From assembly GCA_002345205.1 (NCBI GenBank), contig DDVI01000028.1, positions 1-35,184 of the forward strand: a DNA stretch of 35,184 bases. Reading direction: 5' to 3'. Below are positions 24,048 through 30,927 of the stretch, piece after piece. Position 1 is the stretch's first letter. Each line of letters begins with the position of its first letter. The DNA comes from Bdellovibrionaceae bacterium UBA2316. GTDB lineage: Bacteria > Bdellovibrionota > Bdellovibrionia > Bdellovibrionales > Bdellovibrionaceae. Position numbers and translations under genes: made by a program. A model generated the notes under the pieces. It was not told the origin of the DNA and made no database searches. It worked only from the letters and a program-made list of their open reading frames with translations.

Positions 24048-25412
24048 ATGACATTTAAAAAATCTAAATTTCACTTTATTGGTATCGGCGGCATTGGCAT
24101 GTGCGGTCTGGCCGAGCTTTTAAAGAATATGGGCCACGAAGTTAGTGGCAGCGATCTATCTGAAAATGCTAATACAGAAGATTTAAAGCGAAAAGGCCTA
24201 CGCGTTTTTATAGGTCACGATCAATCTCATTTAGGTGATGTGGATGTCGTCGTGTACAGCTCGGCAGTAGCTCAAGATAATCCGGAATGGTTAGCTGCTA
24301 AAGCGAAACAAATTCCCGTCATACCTCGAGCGGAAGCATTAAGTGAAATCATGCGTACGAAACGTGGTATTGCGGTTGCGGGAACTCACGGTAAAACGAC
24401 GACGACGAGTTTGATTTCTTCGGTATTTTTACAAGCGAATCTAAGCCCGACCATTGTGGTGGGTGGACGATTTGAAAAAATAGGTTCAACAGCCTTGTTA
24501 GGAAATGGCGAGTGGATGCTGGCAGAGGCTGATGAAAGCGACGGCAGCTTTCATAAATTATCTCCAGAAATATCAATTATTACGAATATCGATTCCGATC
24601 ATTTAGATTTCTATAAAACATTCGAAAATGTTCAGAAGTCTTTTTACCAGTTCGCACAACGAGTTCCATTCTATGGGTCTGTTGTCGTTTGCGGGGATGA
24701 CAAGGTAACTAAGAAACTTTTTGAAAATTTCCCTAAACGAGTGTTCTTTTACGGCTTCTCGACAGACAATGACTTTTATTTAAAGGGTGAAAAAAGCGAA
24801 TATGATATATTCACTCATGATAAAAACTCGAAAAACGAAATCTGTATTGGTCGTTTATCGTTACAAGTGCCTGGTCGCCATAATGCTTTGAATGCACTTG
24901 CGGCATTCGTAGCGTCTTACCAGGCAGGAATTCCTGTGGATACGATTTTGGCGGGATTAAAAAACTTTCAAGGTGTAGATCGTCGTTTCCAATTCAAAGG
25001 TAGTATGGGGACAGTGCAAATTTATGATGATTACGGTCATCATCCAACGGAAGTGCGTGCCGTGCTGGAGGCTTTTAAAGAAAAGTTTCCAGACCAAAGA
25101 CTGGTGACCTTGTTTCAGCCACATCGTTATTCACGAACTCAAAGCTGCTGGAATGAATTTATTAACTGCTTCTATTTAACGGATGTGTTAGTGCTAACGG
25201 ATATATATTCAGGCGGTGAAGCCCCTATTCCTAATATCAATGCGAAACGTTTATACGATGAAATTAAAATCGAAAATAAATTCTATTTGCCTAACAATGC
25301 CTCTAAAATAGAAAGCCTTAAGAAAATATTAAAGCCTAATGATATTTTCTTAACTTTAGGAGCTGGTGATAATTGGAAAACCGGTATGGCCCTTTTAGGT
25401 CCTGCAAAATAG
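24048..25412 (+). CDS. murC: UDP-MurNAc:L-alanine ligase
   Basis: 454 aa from ATG 24048, four bases after murG; an in-frame TTG at 24030 lies inside murG. It adds L-Ala to UDP-MurNAc. Signatures: FIGIGGIGMCGLAELL, ATP loop AGTHGKTTTTSLIS, EADESDGSF, TNIDSDHLDFY, PGRHNALNALAA, DDYGHHPTEVRA and FQPHRYSRT. In many bacteria murB and ddl follow before ftsQ; here they are absent and secreted-protein genes take their place. Confidence 0.96.
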   Translation: MTFKKSKFHFIGIGGIGMCGLAELLKNMGHEVSGSDLSENANTEDLKRKGLRVFIGHDQSHLGDVDVVVYSSAVAQDNPEWLAAKAKQIPVIPRAEALSEIMRTKRGIAVAGTHGKTTTTSLISSVFLQANLSPTIVVGGRFEKIGSTALLGNGEWMLAEADESDGSFHKLSPEISIITNIDSDHLDFYKTFENVQKSFYQFAQRVPFYGSVVVCGDDKVTKKLFENFPKRVFFYGFSTDNDFYLKGEKSEYDIFTHDKNSKNEICIGRLSLQVPGRHNALNALAAFVASYQAGIPVDTILAGLKNFQGVDRRFQFKGSMGTVQIYDDYGHHPTEVRAVLEAFKEKFPDQRLVTLFQPHRYSRTQSCWNEFINCFYLTDVLVLTDIYSGGEAPIPNINAKRLYDEIKIENKFYLPNNASKIESLKKILKPNDIFLTLGAGDNWKTGMALLGPAK

Positions 25413-25420
25413 CCAGAATA

Positions 25421-25449
25421 TTGCCCCGCTAAAAAACATAACATAGAAT
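25421..25449 (+). promoter_or_regulatory. Sigma-70-type promoter downstream of murC
   Basis: TTGCCC (25421-25426), 17 bases, TAGAAT (25444-25449), with about 28 bases of leader carrying AAAGGA before ATG 25484. It would drive the Ala-rich exported protein and the three lipoproteins separately from murC. Confidence 0.55.
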
Positions 25450-25483
25450 TAAAGAGTCATTTTAATATTTTCAAAGGATATAT

Positions 25484-25897
25484 ATGAAAAATATTTTGTC
25501 TCTTCTTTTAGTTCTTGGCGTAACAACGGCTTATTCTAATCCATTCGGTGATGCCGCTAAAGCTTTGAACAACGCGGGCAATGCAGTCAACAAAGCGGGT
25601 GAGGACGCATCAAAAAAACAAGCAGAAGCCGAAGCTCATCAAAAAGCGGAAGCGGAAAAAGCAGCAGCCGTTCAGAAACAGGCGGACGTAGCAAAGCAAA
25701 ATGCTGCTAAAAAAGCCGATACGACACAAGTTAAAGCAGTGGGTGCGGCAGCTGTAAACCAAGCTCAACAAGGGGTCCAGGCGGCTCAAGCAGCGGGTGC
25801 GAATGCAAAGGCAGCGGTTGATCACGGTAAAGCGGCCGCAGCAAATGTAAAAGTTCCGGAAGTGAAAGCGCCTCAAGTTAAAATGCCTGGCCAATAA
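25484..25897 (+). CDS. Small exported Ala/Lys-rich coiled-coil protein
   Basis: 137 aa. A signal peptide (cleavage near TAYS-N) precedes a low-complexity body dominated by Ala, Lys, Gln, Val and Glu, likely a long helix from residue 25 to 120. The C-terminus has three Val-Lys-x-Pro units (VKVPEVKAPQVKMPG). No cysteine or enzymatic motif is present. It may be a periplasmic structural or surface-associated protein; function is unknown. AAAGGA lies before the ATG. Three bases separate its stop from the next lipoprotein start, so the four genes look like one unit. Confidence 0.75.
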   Translation: MKNILSLLLVLGVTTAYSNPFGDAAKALNNAGNAVNKAGEDASKKQAEAEAHQKAEAEKAAAVQKQADVAKQNAAKKADTTQVKAVGAAAVNQAQQGVQAAQAAGANAKAAVDHGKAAAANVKVPEVKAPQVKMPGQ

Positions 25898-25900
25898 ATA

Positions 25901-26341
25901 ATGTTCAAAAATTTTTATTTATTATTAATCTGCATAGCCTTAACTTCGGGCTGTGCAGTTTTGCATAGTGTTCAAATCGGTGAAATCGAAAGTTCGACCG
26001 AATTAGTATCTGTGCCGTTCGAAATCAAAGTCAGTGAATTTGGCGTAGATCTAAATGATGTTAAATCCACGGGTCGAATTCTGATGGATAAGAAAAGTTC
26101 TGATCAAACCAATGACGTTCTGTCAGCAATCCAGTATTTTCAAATGGGTCCTCATACAGGTGCCGGTGTCTACAGCATAAGTTATGTTGATCATTTGGAA
26201 ACCAAAGTTCGTGAGCAATGTCCTAGTGGCCGTATCACAGGTTTAATGAGTATCCGTGAAACCGCCGAGTATCCGGTGGTAAAGGGCGAAATTGTAAAAA
26301 TTAAGGGCTTTTGCTTAAAGAGTAAAAGGGAAAATCTATGA
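25901..26341 (+). CDS. Lipoprotein, first of three tandem paralogues
   Basis: 146 aa with lipobox LTSGC (Cys18). The C-terminal part has QCPSGRITGLMS followed 25 residues later by KGFCLK, a pattern shared with the two genes downstream: Q-C-x-[SN]-G-x-[IV]-[ST]-G-[LI], then a final G-x-C. It is the longest of the three. The overall architecture recalls Bor-type lipoproteins (two spaced Cys and a similar length), but that is only a suggestion. The stop overlaps the next start by four bases (ATGA). Confidence 0.75.
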   Translation: MFKNFYLLLICIALTSGCAVLHSVQIGEIESSTELVSVPFEIKVSEFGVDLNDVKSTGRILMDKKSSDQTNDVLSAIQYFQMGPHTGAGVYSISYVDHLETKVREQCPSGRITGLMSIRETAEYPVVKGEIVKIKGFCLKSKRENL

Positions 26342-26718
26342 AGTTGGTAATCTTAGGCCTCGTTTTAGTTTTAGTAAGTGGATGCGTATCTTTGAATTCA
26401 GTGTCGCTTACGTCAGTTCCAGTAGAGCGTGGACAGAAGGTCCGCGCGGAATCAGAACGGTTTATTTTTATGGGTTTTAACTTTGATAATGATTATGTGA
26501 ACGCTGTCACTTCAGATTTAAAAACCCAATGTCCTAATGGTACGGTGAGTGGCTTATTAACAAAATCTGAATCAATCAATTACTTCCTCTATATTTTTTG
26601 GAAAAGCAGAATCACGGCAACTGGTTACTGTGTTCCGGGTAAAATGGCTTCCAGTAGCGATGCTATTAAAAAACGTCGTCCAACAGATGATGGTAACGAG
26701 GAGCCGACGGTACAATGA
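26338..26718 (+). CDS. Lipoprotein, second tandem paralogue
   Basis: 126 aa with lipobox LVSGC (Cys16). The shared core is FIFMGFNFDNDYVNAV, then QCPNGTVSGLLT and ATGYCVP. A basic/acidic tail of about 20 residues (KKRRPTDDGNEEP) is unique to this copy. Both ends overlap neighbours by four bases as ATGA, indicating tight translational coupling of the triplet. Function unknown. Confidence 0.75.
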   Translation: MKLVILGLVLVLVSGCVSLNSVSLTSVPVERGQKVRAESERFIFMGFNFDNDYVNAVTSDLKTQCPNGTVSGLLTKSESINYFLYIFWKSRITATGYCVPGKMASSSDAIKKRRPTDDGNEEPTVQ

Positions 26719-27044
26719 AGAATCAAAAAATTCTTTTAGGTATTTTTGGATTATGCGCATTTTTCCTGACGAGCTGTACATACAGTGTACATCAAGTGCC
26801 ATTATCTGATTTTAAGCCCTACACACCGGGGAGTAACGGCAAGCCGATAGAAGCTCGTGGAAAACAATTTGTAATATTGGGTTTCGCGAACGAAACGAAC
26901 TACGTGGATAACGCGTACAAACAGTTACAAGGTCAATGCGTGAATGGAATAGTTACAGGAATCGCGGCTAAGTCCTATTCCGAACACGGATTCTTTTCTT
27001 GGACCAATCACATTCACATGCAAGGTCTTTGCATTCAGCGATAA
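26715..27044 (+). CDS. Lipoprotein, third tandem paralogue
   Basis: 109 aa with lipobox LTSC (Cys21). The core FVILGFANETNYVDNAY, QCVNGIVTGIA and MQGLCIQ aligns with the second paralogue (F-x-x-x-G-F-x-x-x-x-x-Y-V, then Q-C-x-N-G, then G-x-C). It ends ten bases from the convergent chemoreceptor stop. Function unknown; gene duplication within the operon is the simplest origin. Confidence 0.75.
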   Translation: MKNQKILLGIFGLCAFFLTSCTYSVHQVPLSDFKPYTPGSNGKPIEARGKQFVILGFANETNYVDNAYKQLQGQCVNGIVTGIAAKSYSEHGFFSWTNHIHMQGLCIQR

Positions 27045-27054
27045 TTTATTATGA

Positions 27055-28662
27055 CTACGCAGCTTTTTTAACTTCGTTATTTGTTGAACGAGTTGCTGAA
27101 GTCTGCGCATTTTTTTCAAGTGAATTTTTGCTTGATATTGCTTTCTTTCCTGAAATCGTTTCAGTTAAGCTATTCATTTGTTCTTTTAGCTTCTCTGCCT
27201 GAGCATTTAGTGAATCACTAGACGCAGCCGATTCTTCTGCGCCAGCGGCATTTAATTGGGTTACTTTATCTAGTTCTAATACCGAACGGTTGATTGCTTC
27301 CATTCCAGTAGATTGTTCTTGTGACGCGTTCGCAATTTCTGAATTTAGTACATTCACTTTTTCAACAGCAGTTACGATTTTATCCAAAGATGTGCCGCTT
27401 TCTTTAGCGATATGATATCCCTTTTGGATTTTATCTACGCTTTCTTTAATTAAAGTCGAGATCTCTTTTGCTGAGACCGACGAGCGCTGGGCTAGAGTGC
27501 GTACAGCTTCGGCAACGACGGCGAAGCCTTTGCCTTGCTCGCCCGCGCGAGCCGCCTCAACCGCCGCGTTCAGGGCAAGTAAGTTTGTTTGAAACGAAAT
27601 ATCATCAATAACATTTGTGATTTCTTCAATTTTTTTAGACGAACTAGATATCTCGTCCATAGATTTGATTAATTCTTTTACCTGCTGTTGGCCTTCTTGT
27701 GCTTGCTTTTGACATTCTTGCGCTAAGCCTTTTGCCTGAGCTGAGTTGTTTGCGTTTAATTTAATCATGCTCGAAACCTCTTCTGTTGAGGCCGACGTTT
27801 CTTCGATAGAGGCGGCAGCTTCAGTGGCTGCGTTGCTAAGAGATTGAGCTGAGCTTTGGATTTCTTGGCTCGTATTAAATAGCTCTTCACCGACTTTATT
27901 TAAATGCTCATTTACACTTGCTAAGTTTTTGAATGAAGCATTTGTGATCATCATGGCCACACCTATTGAAATAGCTAAACCAATAAGACCAACTATTACA
28001 AATACAATGATGCCATCTGAAATGGCGGCTTTAGTTGCAGACTTAGATTGAATAATTGCGAAAGCGGCATGTAGGTGTCCATCTGTCCAATTTTCCATTC
28101 TATAACCCAAGATGTCTTTGTCAGTACCCCACGGAGACGTTTTCGGGTCCCCATGGCAGCTTAAGCAGCCCCGCTTTTCAGATAAACGAACCGGGCGATA
28201 CACAATGACTTGGTTTGATGATGTTTCAATGATTTCTGTTTTTGTCGGGTCGGCTTCAAACTGTTTTAAAATTTGTGATTCTTGAGCCGTGGCTTTATTG
28301 TCTTTATTTCTTGGATCGTTGCTGAACACTCGGAACTCGTAGCCTTCTTCTTTTGCGCCGTCTGAGCCAACCATTAGAGCTGCGAATATCGGAACTTGGT
28401 TTAATACTATTCGTTTTGCATCGGATGGTAAGTTTCCGTCAGGGTAGGATGTTTTCATTTTTTGTATAACGTCATTCAATCCGCCCTGGGTTGCTACGTA
28501 CGCAGCTGTTTTTTCTAGTCGAGACAGTATGGCTCTAGATTTACTTACTAAATCGTCTTCGCCCAGTCTTGAAACCTGTTGTATTGAAGCCATGATCTGA
28601 ATGAGGGATGACAAAACTACAGATAATGTAAGCACAAATATTATTTTTTTAAACAGACTCAT
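27055..28662 (-). CDS. Chemoreceptor with periplasmic c-type haem (Tll0287-like) sensor domain
   Basis: 535 aa from ATG 28662, which has AAGGA six bases upstream; ATG 28680 has none. A first membrane segment is followed by a periplasmic domain of about 190 residues resembling Tll0287-like/DUF3365 sensors. This contains RGCLSCHGDPK, a CxxCH haem-c motif (Cys166, Cys169, His170). A second membrane segment precedes the coiled coil with the conserved DDISFQTNLLALNAAVEAA tip. Haem-bearing receptors of this type are known from Geobacter and may sense redox state, O2, NO or CO. It is antisense to and splits the dcw cluster. A sigma-28-like promoter lies upstream. Confidence 0.9.
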   Translation of the reverse strand: MSLFKKIIFVLTLSVVLSSLIQIMASIQQVSRLGEDDLVSKSRAILSRLEKTAAYVATQGGLNDVIQKMKTSYPDGNLPSDAKRIVLNQVPIFAALMVGSDGAKEEGYEFRVFSNDPRNKDNKATAQESQILKQFEADPTKTEIIETSSNQVIVYRPVRLSEKRGCLSCHGDPKTSPWGTDKDILGYRMENWTDGHLHAAFAIIQSKSATKAAISDGIIVFVIVGLIGLAISIGVAMMITNASFKNLASVNEHLNKVGEELFNTSQEIQSSAQSLSNAATEAAASIEETSASTEEVSSMIKLNANNSAQAKGLAQECQKQAQEGQQQVKELIKSMDEISSSSKKIEEITNVIDDISFQTNLLALNAAVEAARAGEQGKGFAVVAEAVRTLAQRSSVSAKEISTLIKESVDKIQKGYHIAKESGTSLDKIVTAVEKVNVLNSEIANASQEQSTGMEAINRSVLELDKVTQLNAAGAEESAASSDSLNAQAEKLKEQMNSLTETISGKKAISSKNSLEKNAQTSATRSTNNEVKKAA

Positions 28663-28691
28663 AAAGTTCCTTGGTTTCATTTACTGATAAA

Positions 28692-28718
28692 GGATCGGTG
28701 CCGGAGGTCCAGATATTA
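28692..28718 (-). promoter_or_regulatory. Sigma-28-like promoter of the haem chemoreceptor
   Basis: On the minus strand: TAAT (28718-28715), 15 bases, ACCGATCC (28699-28692). It shares CCGATC with the flaG-like promoter and has the FliA TAAA-N15 spacing. The predicted leader is about 23 bases and includes AAGGAAC. Confidence 0.4.
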
Positions 28719-28748
28719 AATCAAGAGTTCTTGAGTTAGTATGTTTCA

Positions 28749-28777
28749 TTGAGAAACGCTAGTTATTGCCATATACT
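28749..28777 (+). promoter_or_regulatory. Sigma-70-type promoter of ftsQ
   Basis: TTGAGA (28749-28754), 17 bases, TATACT (28772-28777). The predicted start near 28784 leaves about six bases before ATG 28790 with no Shine-Dalgarno. It makes ftsQ-ftsA-ftsZ independent of murC. Confidence 0.6.
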
Positions 28778-28789
28778 TGCATAAGAACC

Positions 28790-29542
28790 ATGTTGAAAAA
28801 TCTTGCTAAAATCTGTCTTACACTTATTCTAATTCCGGGTCTAATCGCAGGTGCCGTTTGGTACCTAAATGAGAAGCATTTTTTCGATTTAACAGAATTA
28901 GATTTCAAAACCGAATTCAGCCGCGAAAACCGCAGTGGTAAGCCTATTTTAGATAATGAGATTAGTTTATTGTCTAAAAAATTAGCGGAATTTAAAGGAA
29001 CTTCGCTGTTTGAAGTTAATTTAGAAAAAATTCAGCAGACAATTGAATCCGAAAATTGGGTTAAATCCGTTGAGATCTATCGCGAATGGCCAAATAAATT
29101 AAAAATAGTGATTGATGCCTATGACGTTGTTCTTCTTTATTGGATGAACGAAAAAAAGATATTTCCTATATTGGAAAATAACCGATTGCTTGAGCCGTTA
29201 ACTGTTGGGCAGGCCCCGGATCGCACGATCACAATCGAGAAAAAAATATTCGCAGAATCTAAAGTCAGAAAAAAAGCGATTGATCTGTTAAATAGTTTAC
29301 CAGCTGCCGGTTCATTCTCTACTTCGAAAATTTCTGAAGTGGGTTATGATCCTAAAGAAGGTTTTTGGACTGAATTACTCAATCGCGAATTAAGGGTGAA
29401 ATTAGGAAACGAAAATTTCGAAAGTAAATCTTTAAGAGTTTCACAAGTTCTAGATTACATCGAGAACAAACAAATTGAAGCGCGCGTCATAGATGCTAAC
29501 CTTTCTCAAAAAGTTCTTGTCAGGTTGCGTAAGGAACCCTAA
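28790..29542 (+). CDS. ftsQ: Cell-division protein FtsQ/DivIB
   Basis: 250 aa from ATG 28790 (a frame opens at TTG 28766 but runs through the -10 box). One membrane anchor (about residues 8-26) is followed by a POTRA-like region with LFEVNLEKIQQTIESENWVKSVEIYREWPNKLKIVI, the typical FtsQ block. FtsQ links early and late divisome proteins (FtsB/FtsL) in the periplasm. Sequence beyond the POTRA domain is weakly conserved, as is usual. It lies immediately before ftsA, which confirms the call. Confidence 0.88.
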   Translation: MLKNLAKICLTLILIPGLIAGAVWYLNEKHFFDLTELDFKTEFSRENRSGKPILDNEISLLSKKLAEFKGTSLFEVNLEKIQQTIESENWVKSVEIYREWPNKLKIVIDAYDVVLLYWMNEKKIFPILENNRLLEPLTVGQAPDRTITIEKKIFAESKVRKKAIDLLNSLPAAGSFSTSKISEVGYDPKEGFWTELLNRELRVKLGNENFESKSLRVSQVLDYIENKQIEARVIDANLSQKVLVRLRKEP

Positions 29543-29553
29543 GCTAAAGTTAT

Positions 29554-29575
29554 AGGACCAAAAGTATTGGGTCCT
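29554..29575 (+). terminator. Possible weak terminator/attenuator after ftsQ
   Basis: AGGACC (29554-29559) pairs with GGTCCT (29570-29575) across a ten-base loop, followed by a T-rich stretch (GCTATTTATTTT). The stem is short, so partial termination at most. Confidence 0.3.
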
Positions 29576-29610
29576 GCTATTTATTTTAAAGTCTAGGATG
29601 ATTTTAAAAC

Positions 29611-29632
29611 GTGAATGCATGTTTTCATTCAC
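29611..29632 (+). promoter_or_regulatory. Hairpin in the ftsA leader
   Basis: GTGAATG (29611-29617) and CATTCAC (29626-29632) make a seven-pair stem with an eight-base loop, ending eight bases before the AAGGACAAGGA ribosome site of ftsA. It may affect ftsA translation or mRNA processing. Confidence 0.3.
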
Positions 29633-29651
29633 AAAAGCTTAAGGACAAGGA

Positions 29652-30914
29652 ATGACTGGTCTAAAAAGTGGACACAAATCTAAATTTCCCGTACTCGCTG
29701 GTATAGATATCGGTTCGACGAAAGTATGTTTCGTCATTGGTATCGTCAACGAAGATAATAAAATTGAAATCGTAGGTGTTGGGCGTGCTCCAAATGCTGG
29801 CATTCGACAAGGCATTGTTGTCAATATCGAGGCGACTCAAAACTCCATTAAAAAAGCAAAAGATGAAGCGGAATTAATGGCCGGTTACCAAGTGGAAGAA
29901 GCTTGGGTTGGCGTTAGCGGAACGCATATCAAATCATTTGATTCAAAAGGCATGATTGCCATCAAAAATAAAGAAGTGGCAGCTTCGGACATCGAACGCG
30001 TAATTGAGGCGGCTAAAGCCGTTGCTGTTCCAGCGGATCGACAAGTGTTGCATGTGTTGCCTCGTGAATACAAGGTAGATACTCAAGATGGCATTTCTGA
30101 TCCCATTGGTATGTCGGGCATTCGTTTAGAGGCTAATGTACATATTGTTACAGGTGGACAGACAGCGATTAATAATACAATTAAATGTGTAGAAAAAACT
30201 GGGGTTAAAATTAACAATTTAGTCCTAGATCCTTTGGCCGCATCGATTGCGGTAGTTTCAGAAGATGAAAAATCGCTAGGTGTGTGTGTTGTAGATATGG
30301 GTGGCGGAACATGCAATTTACTCTATTACGTAAATGGCAGTGTGGCTCATACAAGCGTGATCCCGGTAGGTGGTCAGCACTTTACTCATGACGTAGCGAT
30401 TGGCTTACGAACGCCGCAATTAGCTGCTGAAACATTGAAAATTAATCACGGCTACGCCATTGGTTCACAAGTAGAAGATGCAGAAACTATCGATGTGCAA
30501 GGCGTGGGCGGACGCAAGTCTCGGGAAATTCCAAAGCGTGATTTAGCGGATGTGATTGAAGCGCGTGCGGAAGAAACTTTAAATTTAATTTATCATGATA
30601 TGAAAATGAGTGGTCTTTTGCCAATGCTAGGTTCTGGTGTTGTTCTTACGGGCGGCGCAAGTCAGTTGGCAGGACTCGTCGAGATGGCGGAATTTATTTT
30701 TGAAATTCCTGTTCGTCGTGGTGTTCCGGCTAATGTTGGCGGATTAACTGATGTTGTGAAATCGGCAGAGTACGCCACATCAGTTGGTTTGATTCAGTAT
30801 GGATATAATCAAAATAAGAATATTTACATAAAACTTGGTCAGGAAATGAAAAGCTCGGAATCTGGAGATGGGCTGACACGAAAGATTAAAGATTTTTTCG
30901 GGCAAATTTTTTAA
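29652..30914 (+). CDS. ftsA: Cell-division actin homologue FtsA
   Basis: 420 aa. FtsA anchors FtsZ to the membrane and recruits later divisome proteins. Actin-fold motifs: phosphate-1 VLAGIDIGSTKVCFVIG, phosphate-2 VCVVDMGGGTCNLLYY, and adenosine loop VLTGGASQLAGL. The 1C-type region VVNIEATQNSIKKAKDEAE is present. The C-terminal KDFFGQIF is a plausible amphipathic membrane-targeting helix. AAGGA precedes the ATG. The 109-base leader contains two small hairpins. ftsZ follows after 13 bases. Confidence 0.96.
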   Translation: MTGLKSGHKSKFPVLAGIDIGSTKVCFVIGIVNEDNKIEIVGVGRAPNAGIRQGIVVNIEATQNSIKKAKDEAELMAGYQVEEAWVGVSGTHIKSFDSKGMIAIKNKEVAASDIERVIEAAKAVAVPADRQVLHVLPREYKVDTQDGISDPIGMSGIRLEANVHIVTGGQTAINNTIKCVEKTGVKINNLVLDPLAASIAVVSEDEKSLGVCVVDMGGGTCNLLYYVNGSVAHTSVIPVGGQHFTHDVAIGLRTPQLAAETLKINHGYAIGSQVEDAETIDVQGVGGRKSREIPKRDLADVIEARAEETLNLIYHDMKMSGLLPMLGSGVVLTGGASQLAGLVEMAEFIFEIPVRRGVPANVGGLTDVVKSAEYATSVGLIQYGYNQNKNIYIKLGQEMKSSESGDGLTRKIKDFFGQIF

Positions 30915-30927
30915 TGGGGGAGAGGGC

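Noticed and set aside
24391..24410. GACGACG repeats resembling the core of the palindromic element
   Set aside because: These are Thr codons in the murC ATP loop and none of the other core blocks are nearby.
25610..25894. 94-codon frame antisense to the Ala-rich exported protein
   Set aside because: It arises from the repetitive GC-rich codons of the opposite strand and gives a Cys/Phe/Arg-rich peptide with no family features.
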